Source: Metabacillus sediminilitoris (GTDB lineage Bacteria > Bacillota > Bacilli > Bacillales > Bacillaceae). Taken from it: DNA of 64,000 bases. Where the stretch lies: contig NZ_CP046266.1 in assembly GCF_009720625.1 (NCBI RefSeq), forward strand, positions 1,125,501 through 1,189,500, in the 5' to 3' direction. Both the position numbers and the translations under genes were made by a program. Of this stretch, positions 10,592 to 20,627 are shown in pieces. Positions within the stretch are counted from its first letter, which is position 1. Each line of letters opens with the position of its first letter. Under the pieces are notes generated by a model. The model searched no databases, was not told the origin of the DNA, and worked only from the letters and a program-made list of their open reading frames with translations.

Positions 10592-10753
10592 GTGTGGATC
10601 ATTATTCACTATTCAAAGGCTAACATGACAATGTATGAATTTGAAACTGAAAGAGAAGCCCGGGAAACGTACGAGAATATACAAGGGAGTAACAAGGTTC
10701 TTTCGGAAATAATTTATTTTAATGATAATAATCTTTCAAAAGCAATTGTTTAA
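10592..10753 (+). CDS. Small hypothetical protein, 53 residues
   Basis: A GTG-started frame with an excellent Shine-Dalgarno (AGGAGG at 10578-10583, eight bases upstream). The product begins VWIIIHYSKANMTMYEFETE, continues EAR.TYENIQGSNKVLSEIIYFND and ends with TAA at 10751. It is an acidic, soluble small protein with alternating hydrophobic pattern suggesting a compact alpha/beta fold. I do not recognise the family. The RBS and the sensible composition support translation. It lies alone between the thioesterase and malic enzyme genes. Confidence 0.6.
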   Translation: MWIIIHYSKANMTMYEFETEREARETYENIQGSNKVLSEIIYFNDNNLSKAIV

Positions 10754-10887
10754 GATCTGTACGTGATATAAAAGGGAAATAGCAATTTAGTCATTTTGCC
10801 TTAAAATAAGGTCCATACTGTACAAAGATTCCTTATCTCTTTTAAATAAATCATAATCTATTACACTAACAAAAGGAGTCAAAAAAG

Positions 10888-12135
10888 ATGTCCACTTTAC
10901 GTGAAGAAGCATTAAAGATGCACAAGGAAAATCAAGGAAAGCTCGGTGTCCACTCAAAAGTTGCTGTACGTAATGCAAAAGATTTAAGTCTAGCTTATTC
11001 ACCAGGGGTAGCAGAGCCTTGCATAGAAATACATGAAGATGAAAACAAAGTATATGACTATACAATGAAGGGGAATCTAGTTGCGGTTGTCACAGACGGA
11101 TCAGCTGTACTTGGCCTTGGTAATATTGGACCGAAAGCCGCAATGCCTGTAATGGAAGGTAAATCATTGTTATTCAAGTCATTTGCTGATGTGGATGCCT
11201 TCCCTATTTGTCTAGATACAACTGATCCAGATAAAATTGTTGAAGTTGTCAAATTATTGGAGCCAACGTTTGGTGGAGTTAATTTAGAGGATATTGCGGC
11301 TCCACATTGTTTTGAAATTGAGGATCGCTTACGAAAAGCTTGTCAGATTCCGATTTTTCACGATGACCAGCATGGCACAGCCATTGTAACAGCTGCGGGG
11401 TTAATGAACTCTTTAAAATTAGCTGATAAAAGAATTGAAGATATCAGTGTTGTCGTAAATGGAGCAGGTGCTGCAGGTGTGGCAATTGTTAAGCTACTTC
11501 TTCAAATGGGTGTAAAAGATGCCATTTTATGTGATACAAAAGGAATCATTTATGAAGGTCGCTCTGTGGGAATGAATCCATTTAAAGAGGAAATGGCTCG
11601 TATTACCAATAGAGAACAAAAACAAGGTTTATTAGCAGATGCACTTGTGGGAGCAGATGTATTTGTAGGAGTCTCAGCAGCAGGTGCTATTACGAAAGAA
11701 ATGGTTCGTTCTATGAATCATAATTCAATCATTTTTGCAATGGCAAATCCTGTACCGGAAATTATGCCCCAGGAGGCAAAAGAGTCGGGAGCCCTGGTAG
11801 TAGGAACAGGACGTTCTGATTTTCCTAACCAGGTCAATAATGTACTTGCATTCCCTGGTATTTTTCGGGGAGCTTTAGATGTTCACGCAAAAGAAATTAA
11901 TGAAGAAATGAAGCTTGCAGCTGTTTATGCGATTGCTGGATTAATTGATGAGCAGGACCTACATAGCGATTATGTCATTCCAGATCCATTTGACAGCAGA
12001 GTGGCCGCATATGTAGCGGCTGCCGTTGCTGACGCTGCAATAGAATCAGGTGTTTCGCAAAAGCATGTAAATAGGGAAGACATCAAAATGCGTCTATTAC
12101 CCTTAGCAGAAAAAACAGTAGTGAGTGTTCAATAA
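10888..12135 (+). CDS. Malic enzyme (malate dehydrogenase, oxaloacetate-decarboxylating)
   Basis: Oxidative decarboxylation of malate to pyruvate and CO2, linking the TCA cycle to gluconeogenic or NADPH needs. At 415 residues it is the short bacterial form, close to Bacillus YtsJ in layout. Visible motifs: [11 protein letters not shown] with the catalytic Tyr, [14 protein letters not shown], the metal-site [17 protein letters not shown], and the Rossmann motif NGAGAAG. RBS AAAGGAG precedes the ATG. It is monocistronic. Cofactor preference (NAD or NADP) cannot be decided by eye. Confidence 0.93.
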   Translation: MSTLREEALKMHKENQGKLGVHSKVAVRNAKDLSLAYSPGVAEPCIEIHEDENKVYDYTMKGNLVAVVTDGSAVLGLGNIGPKAAMPVMEGKSLLFKSFADVDAFPICLDTTDPDKIVEVVKLLEPTFGGVNLEDIAAPHCFEIEDRLRKACQIPIFHDDQHGTAIVTAAGLMNSLKLADKRIEDISVVVNGAGAAGVAIVKLLLQMGVKDAILCDTKGIIYEGRSVGMNPFKEEMARITNREQKQGLLADALVGADVFVGVSAAGAITKEMVRSMNHNSIIFAMANPVPEIMPQEAKESGALVVGTGRSDFPNQVNNVLAFPGIFRGALDVHAKEINEEMKLAAVYAIAGLIDEQDLHSDYVIPDPFDSRVAAYVAAAVADAAIESGVSQKHVNREDIKMRLLPLAEKTVVSVQ

Positions 12136-12315
12136 AGTTTATTTCATTTCAAAATGATGAATGGGTATAGAGAAAAAGAAAGAAGAAGAACCTGTGAGTA
12201 ATGAAAAAGAGGAGTTACAAAACGCTGGCTCGAAATTAAATCTACCGAGTTTTTTTATTTAGTTAGAATGCTGAAGAAATAATAAAAAAAGAAATCAAAT
12301 TAGATCAAATTTTAA

Positions 12316-12346
12316 AAGGACATGGTATTTCACCATGTCCTTAACT
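12316..12346 (+). terminator. Terminator-like hairpin
   Basis: An 11-bp perfect stem (AAGGACATGGT with its complement at 12332-12342) and a 5-base loop. It probably serves the malic enzyme gene 180 bases upstream. Confidence 0.55.
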
Positions 12347-12416
12347 ATTTTGTACCGTTATTTGAAAAGTATTGAATTAAAGTTAGTTGCTGTTTCCAAA
12401 GAAAGAAGAACGTGTC

Positions 12417-12452
12417 AAACCACGTCCCTTTTTTAGGGATGTGGTTTTTTTA
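12417..12452 (+). terminator. Rho-independent terminator
   Basis: A 13-bp stem with one G-T pair (AAACCACGTCCCT / AGGGATGTGGTTT), a T-rich loop and a trailing T-run. Confidence 0.7.
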
Positions 12453-12503
12453 AAATTAGGCTGTTTTAGCAAACCTTTTTGCAATTACTTTGTAGTGAGG
12501 AGT

Positions 12504-12632
12504 GGTTGATTTCTGCTCCAGATGCTCGCTTTCCGAGGGGCGGGCGGTGAGCCTCCTCTGCGTAAACGCCTGTCGTGGTCTCACCTGTCCAGCTACACCC
12601 GCAGGAGTCTCGTACTTCCGCTCCAATCAACC
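12504..12632. repeat. Bacillaceae-type intergenic repeat, 129 bp
   Basis: A GC-richer block bounded by inverted GGTTGATT ends, with the segments GGAGCGGAAGTACGAGACTC and CTGCGGGTGTAGC on the minus strand. This matches from memory a short repeat scattered through many Bacillus genomes. A short piece of its end (TTTCCGCTCCAATCACC) recurs at 23638-23654. It codes for nothing; its function is unknown. Confidence 0.6.
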
Positions 12633-13228
12633 TAAAATAGTTTTTTGCTTAAAAAACTACTAAAAAACAACAATCTTTTAGAAAAGAACCCTACAGGAAA
12701 GTCAGTAGCTAGAAAACAGTTAACGGATGAAGAAGTAAAGCATAAGCAAAAACATACTTTGAGCAATTTGCAAAAGTTAAGAGAATTAATGCAATATGCA
12801 GAAGTCATTTTTAAAAATTCGAAAAAAATCGTTCACATAATCGTTTACTTGAAACATGTTAAGAGGGCTGATGAGGAATTTTCTCAGCCTCTTTTTTATT
12901 TAATTTTTCAATCCTTATAGATATATTAACATATCCATTTTTCCATATTACATAAACTCGCATAGATTATGAGGGGGAATCAAGATGGAATTTACCATTT
13001 TAGTTCCAAATTGACATCCTTTATCTCGTCATTATGTCAGGGTTCTCTTGATATTAGATATAAAAACATATACTACTAAATGAGATTGCTATTTTAAGAA
13101 ATAATCATTTTTTAGATAAGAGAATCGCTTTATTTCATTTAAATCCCAACACATAAATAGCTTTTATTTGTAGAAATTATCTCGTTTTCTCATGGTTGAG
13201 TTAGTAGTGACAATCCTTCTATTCTGAG

Positions 13229-13271
13229 TGTTCCGTTTTTTACATTAATTTCAATAAAGATAACGCTTACA
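13229..13271 (+). promoter_or_regulatory. TTCCGTTTTTTACA element and cre-like site
   Basis: TGTTCCGTTTTTTACA at 13229-13244 is shared with 14981 and 20971. Its TTTACA end can act as a -35, with GATAAC as a poorly spaced -10. A cre-like sequence, TGTAAGCGTTATCT on the minus strand (13258-13271), overlaps the start-site region and matches the CcpA consensus except at the last base. Activation through the shared element and glucose repression are inferred. Confidence 0.6.
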
Positions 13272-13354
13272 ATATGATTTACATACTGTTAAGAATACTG
13301 AAATATAAAATCTTCCAAGGTGAAAAGATTCTCATTTTAGAAAGGGGCTTTCAA

Positions 13355-14848
13355 ATGACACAGAATCAGGTATTAGATGCAAACTGCTTTGAATGGATAA
13401 ATAAAATGAGCAAAAGCTTTATTGATGGTGTATGGGTAGAAGGTGGCAGCGGGAGGAATTATTCAATCAAAGATCCTTATGATCATTCAACCATTACAAC
13501 AGTAGAGTTAGCTAATTTAGAACAAATAAAAGATGCTTATAATAAAGCAAAATCAGCACAAAAGGAATGGGCTAAATCTACTCCAGAACAAAGAAGAGAA
13601 GTTTTAATGAAAGCATTAGATTACTTGGAGAAAAATAGTGAGAATATATTGGAATTAATTACACGTGAAACAGGTGGAACATTGCTTAAAGCTCAAGTTG
13701 AGTTTGGATTTGGTCTTAGTGATATAAAAGATGCTATTAATATGGTTGATGAAATATACTCACCAAAAGATTATTCATCTGTTACACCAGGTAAGATTAA
13801 CCGTGTATATAGATTGCCTTTAGGTGTTATTACTTCAATCACACCTTTTAACTTCCCTTTCAACATGGCGACAAGAACGATTTTCCCTGCAATTGCTCTT
13901 GGGAATAGCGTTGTTCATAAGCCTGATCTGCAAGTTGGGATAGTAGGTGGACAGGTTTTTGCGAAGGCTTTTGAAGAAGCAGGACTTCCTGCTGGAGTGT
14001 TCAACTCTATTTTAACTGATCTACAAGAATCTGAAGATGAATTCTTATTAAATCCTAACTCCTCGTTTATTAGTTTTACAGGATCAACTGGTGTTGGTAA
14101 ACATATTGCAAAAGTAACTGGTGGTACATTTAAACAAATGGCATTAGAACTTGGAGGAAATAATCCTTTAGTTGTACTAGGTGATGCTGATGTTGAACAA
14201 GCTGTTAAAATAGCTATCTTTGGAAAATTCCTTCATAGTGGTCAAATCTGTGCTATTACAAATCGTATCATCGTTCAAAACGATATTTATGATGAGTTTG
14301 TTAGTAAATTTGTAGAAAAGGTAAAGGGTTTAACAGTAGGCGATCCTAAAGATCCTAACACGGTTATTGGACCTGTCATTAATGAAAAACAAGCAGATAA
14401 AATTATGGGGCTAGTCAATAAGGCAAAAGAAGATGGATTAAAGATTGCTCTGGAGGGCCAACGAACAGGTAATGTTATTTCGCCATTTGTTTTTGTTAAT
14501 GTCCCTAATTATTCAAGCCTTGCAACATCTGAAATTTTTGGACCAGTTGCACAAATCATTCGAGCTGAAAGTGATGAGGAAGCGATTCGTTTTGCCAATG
14601 ACACTGAATATGGCTTATCTTCTTCTATAGTAACTAGTGACTTAGAAAAAGGTGAAAGGTTAGCTCTTAAGATTGAATCAGGTACAACGCATGTAAACGA
14701 TATACCACAAGTTTTGGAGGGAAATGTACCTTTCGGTGGTATTAAACAAAGCGGTATTGGGCGTTTTGGATATGAATGGGTCGTTGCGGAGTTTACTACG
14801 ACTAAATGGGTTTCTATCCAAAAGGATAACCTTGAGTATCCATTTTAA
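13355..14848 (+). CDS. NAD(P)-dependent aldehyde dehydrogenase
   Basis: A 497-residue ALDH-superfamily enzyme that oxidises an aldehyde to the acid. It shows the Rossmann-type ITPFNFPFNMATR segment, SFTGSTGVGKHIAK, the catalytic Glu in MALELGGNNP and the catalytic Cys in GQICAITNR. It most resembles the benzaldehyde/vanillin dehydrogenase branch, but the neighbours (aminotransferase, acetylpolyamine amidohydrolase) suggest it may oxidise an amino-aldehyde. I set the start at ATG 13355 because AAAGGGG lies just upstream; the frame runs 27 codons further up without RBS. The upstream element links it to the permease and MFS units. Confidence 0.9.
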   Translation: MTQNQVLDANCFEWINKMSKSFIDGVWVEGGSGRNYSIKDPYDHSTITTVELANLEQIKDAYNKAKSAQKEWAKSTPEQRREVLMKALDYLEKNSENILELITRETGGTLLKAQVEFGFGLSDIKDAINMVDEIYSPKDYSSVTPGKINRVYRLPLGVITSITPFNFPFNMATRTIFPAIALGNSVVHKPDLQVGIVGGQVFAKAFEEAGLPAGVFNSILTDLQESEDEFLLNPNSSFISFTGSTGVGKHIAKVTGGTFKQMALELGGNNPLVVLGDADVEQAVKIAIFGKFLHSGQICAITNRIIVQNDIYDEFVSKFVEKVKGLTVGDPKDPNTVIGPVINEKQADKIMGLVNKAKEDGLKIALEGQRTGNVISPFVFVNVPNYSSLATSEIFGPVAQIIRAESDEEAIRFANDTEYGLSSSIVTSDLEKGERLALKIESGTTHVNDIPQVLEGNVPFGGIKQSGIGRFGYEWVVAEFTTTKWVSIQKDNLEYPF

Positions 14849-15341
14849 TATGATAAGCAAGATTTCTAGACGATTTAATCTTTTTTATAGCCCAAATAGT
14901 TAAATACTGGATTAGGGCTGTTTTAAATTACTAGAGTGTATGTGACCACTTAATAAAATGGAGATGGAAGTATATCTGAATGTTCCGTTTTTTACAATAA
15001 TTTTTTAAAAAAGATAATGTACTATAAATATATCTTATTTAATCACTTAAGTAAGAATAATAGAAAGAAGGGGAGAGTAAAAACATCAAAATGAGAAACA
15101 AGAAAATTGAGTTAGCAAGTAAAACCTCCTAAATAAATGTATCACTTAGCTTCTACATGATATTGGGATTATTGCAATTGAGTAAGTTTCTTAAATCGTA
15201 CCGCATTTTTGGTAAGACAGATTAAAAATGGATATCCTGAAATGTTTCAATTGTAACGGAATGATCAAATGGTAATAGACAGCTTTCTATAAAAAACAGT
15301 TCTTATGTTTGAAGCTTACTTTTTTTATGGAGGTGTTTTCA
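14849..15341. other. Intergenic region before the permease operon
   Basis: It holds the second TTCCGTTTTTTACA promoter element and a 13-codon frame (ATG 15091 to TAA 15132) preceded by AAGGGGAG at 15068-15075, which could be a leader peptide or a lost gene start. The RBS spacing is long, so translation is uncertain. I see nothing else. Confidence 0.4.
14981..15018 (+). promoter_or_regulatory. TTCCGTTTTTTACA promoter element of the permease operon
   Basis: TGTTCCGTTTTTTACA (14981-14996) is identical over 16 bases to 13229-13244. Its TTTACA works as a -35 with GATAAT 16 bases downstream as -10, a reasonable sigma-A promoter, so the TTCCG part probably is the regulator-binding half. Confidence 0.65.
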
Positions 15342-16727
15342 GTGGAATCAAAAGAATTATTGGATGTTTTACCCATTACATCAAGTGAGCCAGAATTAAA
15401 ACGAACATTAAAGTTCCGAGATTTAGTGATTTTTGGACTTGGCTTTATGGCTCCAGTTGCAGCCATGTCATTATTCGGAATCATTACGTTAGTTTCTCAA
15501 GGGCATTCCGTACTGTCCTATATTATTGGCTTTGTAGCTATGTTATTTACTGCTTATAGTTTTGGAAAAATGGTAGAAGCTTATCCCGTTGCTGGTTCTA
15601 CTTATACATATGCACAGCGGGCACTTCATCCAAGAATCGGGTTTATTGCAGGATGGGGAATGTTGCTTGATTATCTTTTAATTCCAATGCTGACGTTTTT
15701 GATCAGTGCTAATTTTGCCAATGCACTAGTGCCTAGTATTCCAATTTGGATATGGGTCCTCATTTTTGCTTTGCCTATCACTATCGTAAATATTATTGGT
15801 ATTGAAGTAGCAGCAAAGGTTAATACGATTTTAGTGTTACTTATGGTTATGGCAGTGGTTGCGTTTGTCATTAGTGCTGGACATTATATTGTAACAGGAG
15901 ATCTGTCACTAATTGACTTTAGTGCCATTTATAGTCAGGATTCTTTTTCAATAGGCGCAATTATAAGTGGAGCTGCTATCGTGATTGTTGCTTACTTGGG
16001 ATTTGACGCCATTACAACATTAGCAGAGGAAACAGATATAGGAGGAAACAAAATTGGTTGGGGAATTATTTTTACTTGTGTCATTCAAACGGTATTTTTT
16101 GTTTCAGTAACCTATTTAGCTGTCATTCTGCAGGGTAGTTATACATCCATTGAAAATCCTGATACAGCATTTTTTGATGTCCTTAACATCATTGGCGGAG
16201 TAATTCTTCAGACTTTCGTTACATCGACCATTATAGCTTCTGGTGTTGCTAGTGCAATGGCAAGTCAGTCAGCATCAAGCAGACTGCTTTTAGGAATGGG
16301 GAGAGATGGAGTGATTCCTAAAAAATTCTTCGGATATATTCATCCAACATTTAAAACACCTGTAAACAATATCCTTTTAATGTCTATATTAGGCATTATC
16401 GGTGCCATATTAATGAATATGCAACTAGTATCAGATTTAGTAGCGTTTGGAGGGTTACTAGGATTTTCTTTTGTTAATGTTTGTGTTATTAACCACTATT
16501 ATATCAAAAATAAGCAAAGAAATTTCTTTAAATTCCTATTTGTCCCTTTAATGGGGATGGCAGTTTGTTTGTATATCTTATGGGGCCTTTCAACAGCCGG
16601 GAAAATCGTTGGTTTTACTTGGATGGGAATTGGTTTGATCTACCTCCTCATTCGTTCATACTTCTCTAAAGAGTTCAAAAGATTCATAAGAAATAAAAAT
16701 GAAGAAATCAAAACATTAGTAGAATAA
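15342..16727 (+). CDS. APC-family amino acid/amine permease
   Basis: A 461-residue polytopic membrane protein with about twelve hydrophobic segments. The APC signature is near the start (FGLGFMAPVAAMSLFG, then YSFGKMVEAYPVAGSTYTY). It probably imports an amino acid, diamine or omega-amino acid by proton symport. The start is GTG 15342, six bases after GGAGGTG; an ORF extension to a TTG at 15309 crosses that RBS and is rejected. First gene of a three-gene operon with ald and a class III aminotransferase, which suggests its substrate is transaminated with pyruvate. Confidence 0.88.
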   Translation: MESKELLDVLPITSSEPELKRTLKFRDLVIFGLGFMAPVAAMSLFGIITLVSQGHSVLSYIIGFVAMLFTAYSFGKMVEAYPVAGSTYTYAQRALHPRIGFIAGWGMLLDYLLIPMLTFLISANFANALVPSIPIWIWVLIFALPITIVNIIGIEVAAKVNTILVLLMVMAVVAFVISAGHYIVTGDLSLIDFSAIYSQDSFSIGAIISGAAIVIVAYLGFDAITTLAEETDIGGNKIGWGIIFTCVIQTVFFVSVTYLAVILQGSYTSIENPDTAFFDVLNIIGGVILQTFVTSTIIASGVASAMASQSASSRLLLGMGRDGVIPKKFFGYIHPTFKTPVNNILLMSILGIIGAILMNMQLVSDLVAFGGLLGFSFVNVCVINHYYIKNKQRNFFKFLFVPLMGMAVCLYILWGLSTAGKIVGFTWMGIGLIYLLIRSYFSKEFKRFIRNKNEEIKTLVE

Positions 16728-16790
16728 AAAACTATTTAAAAAATCCTTTATGCGACTAGAAAGGCAGATAGGAAAAAGGAGAGAATAATC

Positions 16791-17924
16791 ATGATAATCG
16801 GTGTTCCAAAAGAAATTAAGAATAATGAAAATCGAGTTGGTATTACTCCAGCAGGAGTTGTAGCATTTAAAAAGTGTAATCATGAAGTATGGGTAGAAAC
16901 AGGTGCAGGATTAGGAAGTGGATTTACAGATCAAGATTACATGGATGCGGGTGCTGTAATCGTTTCATCTGCTAAAAAAGTATGGTCAGCACAAATGGTT
17001 ATTAAGGTAAAAGAACCTATTGCTGAGGAATATGGTTATTTTTACGAGGGATTAATTCTATATACGTACCTACATCTTGCTCCTGAACCAGAATTAACCA
17101 AAGCACTTGTAGATAAGAAAGTGGTGGCTATTGCTTATGAAACCATCCAATTAGACAATAAAACACTTCCGTTATTAACACCTATGAGTGAAGTAGCAGG
17201 AAGAATGTCTGTCCAGATTGGAGCTCGTTTCTTGGAAAATCCTAACGGTGGTAAAGGTGTACTAATGGGGGGAGTACCTGGAGTATCACCAGCAGAGGTG
17301 GTCATTATTGGCGGTGGGATTGTTGGAACGAATGCTGCAAAAATGGCCGTTGGAATGGGAGCAAATGTAACGATTTTAGATGTAAATATCGATCGTCTTC
17401 GACAACTGGATGACATGTTCCAAGGTCGTTTAAAAACATTAGCTTCAAATAGCTATAATATTGCGGAATCTGTTAAAAAAGCGGACTTATTAGTTGGTGC
17501 AGTACTTATTCCAGGAGCTCGAGCTCCTCAATTAGTAACAGAGGAAATGATTAAAACGATGAACCCCGGTTCTGTTGTGGTAGACGTCGCGATTGACCAA
17601 GGCGGTTCAATTGCAACCATTGATCATATTACTACACATAGTGATCCTACTTACGTTAAATACGGAGTCGTTCATTATGCAGTAGCTAATATGCCAGGCG
17701 CTGTTGCGAGAACATCTACATTAGCTTTAACAAATGTCACGATTCCATATGGTATTCAAATTGCCAATAAAGGGTACAAACTAGCAGCCAAAGAGAATCG
17801 TGCATTAGCAAAAGGGATTAATGTTATTGATGGTTACGTAACGTATCATGCAGTTGCAGAAGCACATGGTTATTCCTATGTTTCTATCGAAAATGTTTTA
17901 GAACGTCAAAATGTAACAGTATAA
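16791..17924 (+). CDS. ald: Alanine dehydrogenase
   Basis: NAD-dependent interconversion of L-alanine with pyruvate and ammonia. The 377-residue protein keeps the family residues Arg15 (NENRVG), Lys74 (KVKEP) and His95 (YLHLAPEP) and the Rossmann motif [21 protein letters not shown] precedes the ATG. It lies 63 bases after the permease gene and 104 before a class III aminotransferase. The natural reading is that it regenerates pyruvate, the amino acceptor, and releases ammonium from the alanine made by that aminotransferase. Confidence 0.95.
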   Translation: MIIGVPKEIKNNENRVGITPAGVVAFKKCNHEVWVETGAGLGSGFTDQDYMDAGAVIVSSAKKVWSAQMVIKVKEPIAEEYGYFYEGLILYTYLHLAPEPELTKALVDKKVVAIAYETIQLDNKTLPLLTPMSEVAGRMSVQIGARFLENPNGGKGVLMGGVPGVSPAEVVIIGGGIVGTNAAKMAVGMGANVTILDVNIDRLRQLDDMFQGRLKTLASNSYNIAESVKKADLLVGAVLIPGARAPQLVTEEMIKTMNPGSVVVDVAIDQGGSIATIDHITTHSDPTYVKYGVVHYAVANMPGAVARTSTLALTNVTIPYGIQIANKGYKLAAKENRALAKGINVIDGYVTYHAVAEAHGYSYVSIENVLERQNVTV

Positions 17925-18028
17925 ATGAAGTTTAGTAGAAAAGTTATGGTAACAAAGCGATGTTGTAACCAGGTAGGCAGAATCCTTTAGTATAAAAATA
18001 AAATGTAAACTTTATAGGAGGAATAGAA

Positions 18029-19408
18029 ATGCAACAAACAAATAGACTTGGAACCTTAACTAGAGAAGAATTAGCAGAAATCGATATAAAACATTACTTA
18101 CATCCAACTACTCCACCAAAAGCTCATTATTTATCCGGTCCTTCAACCATTTTTTCAGAAGGAAAAGGAATTTACCTAAAGGATGTTGAAGGGCAAGAAC
18201 GAATTGATGGGGTATCCATGCTGTGGAATGTCAATCTTGGCTATGGTAATGAGGAACTTGCTGAAGCTGCTAAACATCAAATGGTAAAGCTGGCATACAG
18301 TTCTTCCTTTAGTGGTCAGTCAAACGAGCCTGCAATACTTCTGGCTCAAAAGGTAGCTTCATTAGCACCTGGTGATTTAAATGTTTGTTTCTTTACTTCC
18401 GGGGGCTCAGAGTCAAATGATACAGCCTTTAAGTTAGCACGCTTCTATTGGAAGATAAAAGGGAAGCCGGAGCGAACAAAAATTATTTCTCTGGAGCAAT
18501 CATTTCACGGCGTTACAGTAGGTGCAACAAGTGCCACTGGTATTGAAGGCTTCCAAAATTTCACTACATCTAATGCACCGAATTTTCTCAAAGCAATAGC
18601 ACATGCATTAAATGCAGAGCGAGGAGATAAGAGCGATCCAAATTATGCCCGTTCCATTCGCGGAGTGATTGAAGCAGAAGGTGCTGATACCATTGCTGCT
18701 GTCATCGTGGAGCCTATTCAAGGGGCCGGTGGTGTGAGATTCCCTCCTGAAGGATACCTTCAAGCAGTACGTAAGCTTTGTGATGAGCATGGTATTTTAA
18801 TGATTGCCGACGAAGTAATTTGTGGATTTGGACGTACAGGTAAAATGTTTGGTGTAGATAACTGGGATGTAGTACCTGACTTATTATGTGTGGCAAAAGG
18901 GATCTCTAGCGGATATGCACATCTTGGAGCCGTTATTATGAGAGAGCACATTAGAGAAGCGTTTATTCTATCAGATGAAATGATGTTCCACGGCTTCACA
19001 TACAGTGGGCATCCAATGGCCTGCGCAGTAGGGTTAAAAACGCTTGAAATTTTAGAAAGAGATAATATTGTAGAAAATAGTAGACTTCGAGGTGAAGAAT
19101 TATTAAAAGGCTTAAAGTATTTAGAAAGCAACCATAAACACGTGACACAAGTAAGAGGGCTTGGACTATTAGCGGGTATTGAATTGTTAAAAGATCCTGA
19201 AACGGGTGTTCCGTTTGATCCATCTGAGCATGCAGCCGCAAAATATACAGATCTATGTATGGATTTAGGGTTGCAATTACGTTACTTTGATTGGAAAGGA
19301 ACAAATACTGTCGCTCTTGCACCGCCGCTTATTATTACAAAAACTCAAGTGGAGGATATTATTAATAGAATGTCAGATGCGCTTAAAGCATTTGAAAAAC
19401 AAATTTAA
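18029..19408 (+). CDS. Class III PLP aminotransferase (omega-amino acid/diamine:pyruvate type)
   Basis: A 459-residue fold-type I PLP enzyme. It shows FFTSGGSESNDTAFKLAR (phosphate-binding loop), SFHGVTVGATSATG, the PLP Asp in LMIADEVICGFGRTG, and the Schiff-base Lys290 in VAKGISSGYAHLGAV. The family includes beta-alanine-, taurine- and putrescine-pyruvate aminotransferases; which one cannot be decided here. The RBS AGGAGG is strong. Its place after ald supports pyruvate as acceptor. The product aldehyde would be a substrate for the aldehyde dehydrogenase at 13.4 kb. Confidence 0.9.
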   Translation: MQQTNRLGTLTREELAEIDIKHYLHPTTPPKAHYLSGPSTIFSEGKGIYLKDVEGQERIDGVSMLWNVNLGYGNEELAEAAKHQMVKLAYSSSFSGQSNEPAILLAQKVASLAPGDLNVCFFTSGGSESNDTAFKLARFYWKIKGKPERTKIISLEQSFHGVTVGATSATGIEGFQNFTTSNAPNFLKAIAHALNAERGDKSDPNYARSIRGVIEAEGADTIAAVIVEPIQGAGGVRFPPEGYLQAVRKLCDEHGILMIADEVICGFGRTGKMFGVDNWDVVPDLLCVAKGISSGYAHLGAVIMREHIREAFILSDEMMFHGFTYSGHPMACAVGLKTLEILERDNIVENSRLRGEELLKGLKYLESNHKHVTQVRGLGLLAGIELLKDPETGVPFDPSEHAAAKYTDLCMDLGLQLRYFDWKGTNTVALAPPLIITKTQVEDIINRMSDALKAFEKQI

Positions 19409-19643
19409 TTTAAATTTTTATAATAGTATATTAGTTTGTTAGAATTTAATCTTTAAAAGGTCGTATTGTTTATTTTCAGATAGGGTGGCTCTTTTAAGGG
19501 GGCACATTTTTTTTATTAGAACCGAAAACGACAGGATACATTGGACCAAATTACTTTTATGATGGGAAGTTAATAGATTGACTATACCCAATTTTATTTA
19601 TCTAATTCGATTGCTAAACTTATTAAAATCAAATACTAATTGT

Positions 19644-19743
19644 ATGAAGGGGTGTAACCCTCCAATGTTTTCTTGCGAAACATGTGGTGGAGAAATGTAC
19701 CCCCGAGTATTACAAAGGTGTACATGGTATAGAGTATAAATTA
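19644..19743 (+). pseudogene. Remnant of a small zinc-ribbon protein
   Basis: An ATG frame reads MKGCNPPMFSCETCGGEMYP and then loses sense. After one inserted C in the run at about 19691-19695 the adjacent frame continues EYYKGVHGIEYKLS, a natural sequel to a CxxC zinc ribbon. So a short metal-binding protein seems to have been frameshifted. I do not name the family. Confidence 0.4.
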
Positions 19744-19760
19744 TCTCTAAATAAAAAAGG

Positions 19761-19786
19761 ACCGGGCGGTTTTTGCCCGGTTTTTC
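19761..19786 (+). terminator. Rho-independent terminator
   Basis: Stem ACCGGGC/GCCCGGT with a 7-base loop and a T-run. It terminates transcription coming from the aminotransferase operon or from the small remnant before it. Confidence 0.75.
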
Positions 19787-19814
19787 TTATGTAAACGATA
19801 TATGAAATTGTTAT

Positions 19815-20627
19815 TTAACCTTGGTTTATTAATTGATCTAAATATTCATTAGGAGTTAGGGAGATATATTTCTTAAAATCTTTGTAAAAATGAGATTCAT
19901 CATAAAAAGCATGCTCATCAATTACATTGGATACCTTTATGTTTTGTGACACAAGTTTATTGATAGAGTGTTGAAGTCTTACAATTTGAGAAAACTTTTT
20001 AGGAGAATAGCCAACAAAACTCTCAAATTTCTTTCGGATATATCGATCCGTATAACCAGTTTCCGATGATAGTTCATTTATATTTATCGTACCGTTTGTT
20101 GAATAAATTCTATTTAAACAATAAGTAAGGAGATTTTTAGCATAAGAATGATCGGTGTCACTTTTGTTTATGTATGACTGAACCCAATTTATTCTCTCTT
20201 TAAAGTTCTTTTTAATGAGCATTCCTTCTATAAAAGACTCATCTTCTTTAAGCACATCCAATAGAGGAATTTGTTTGTAGTTTAATAGTTCTTTCATAGA
20301 GCAGTTAAAAAGTATTTTATTTTGGCCTGGTGATAATCTAATACCAAAATAACGAATATTTGACTGGAACTGATAATCACATCTTTTCTCAGGGCTGGTA
20401 GCTACAAATGCAATAGGTTCCTTTTCATCACATGAAAAGAGTATTTCGATAGAACCATCGGGAATAATAGGTAAAATAGAAGATGCTTTATCTTTTAGCT
20501 GGAATTCACAGTAAAGTGCTATATCATTATTTGCCGATTTCATAGGCTTATATTCTTTATAAAACGAACAATTAGACATGATTTCCGGTTGAGATGGGAA
20601 AAAAGAATATCTCATTTTATTAAACAT
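19815..20627 (-). CDS. AraC-family transcriptional regulator
   Basis: A 270-residue AraC regulator. The N-terminal ligand part (about 20-150) is of the DUF6597-like type, with IPDGSIEILFSC and FGIRLSPGQ. The C-terminal double helix-turn-helix carries LSSETGYTDRYIRKKFESFVGYSPKKF. Start ATG with AGGGGGAAA upstream. It lies between the aminotransferase operon and the MFS/amidohydrolase unit, both of which carry the TTCCGTTTTTTACA element, so it is the obvious candidate to bind it. No copy of that element is visible before its own gene. Confidence 0.85.
   Translation of the reverse strand: MFNKMRYSFFPSQPEIMSNCSFYKEYKPMKSANNDIALYCEFQLKDKASSILPIIPDGSIEILFSCDEKEPIAFVATSPEKRCDYQFQSNIRYFGIRLSPGQNKILFNCSMKELLNYKQIPLLDVLKEDESFIEGMLIKKNFKERINWVQSYINKSDTDHSYAKNLLTYCLNRIYSTNGTININELSSETGYTDRYIRKKFESFVGYSPKKFSQIVRLQHSINKLVSQNIKVSNVIDEHAFYDESHFYKDFKKYISLTPNEYLDQLINQG

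Larger units (their letters stand above)
12136..13228. other. Gene-poor stretch of 1.1 kb
   Basis: Between the malic enzyme and the aldehyde dehydrogenase genes I find two terminator hairpins, one 129-bp intergenic repeat, a third hairpin near 12862-12898, and a nine-codon frame with a good RBS (ATG 12984, GAGGGGG upstream, peptide MEFTILVPN) that may be the start of a lost gene. A 91-codon frame at 12645-12920 starts at TTG without RBS and ends inside the third hairpin; I do not accept it as a gene. Confidence 0.5.

Noticed and set aside
12645..12920. 91-codon frame starting at TTG
   Set aside because: It has no RBS, starts at the edge of a repeat and ends inside a terminator-like hairpin; the composition is ordinary AT-rich noise.
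18608..19322. Several overlapping minus-strand frames inside the aminotransferase gene
   Set aside because: Shadows of the real gene, without RBS or family features.
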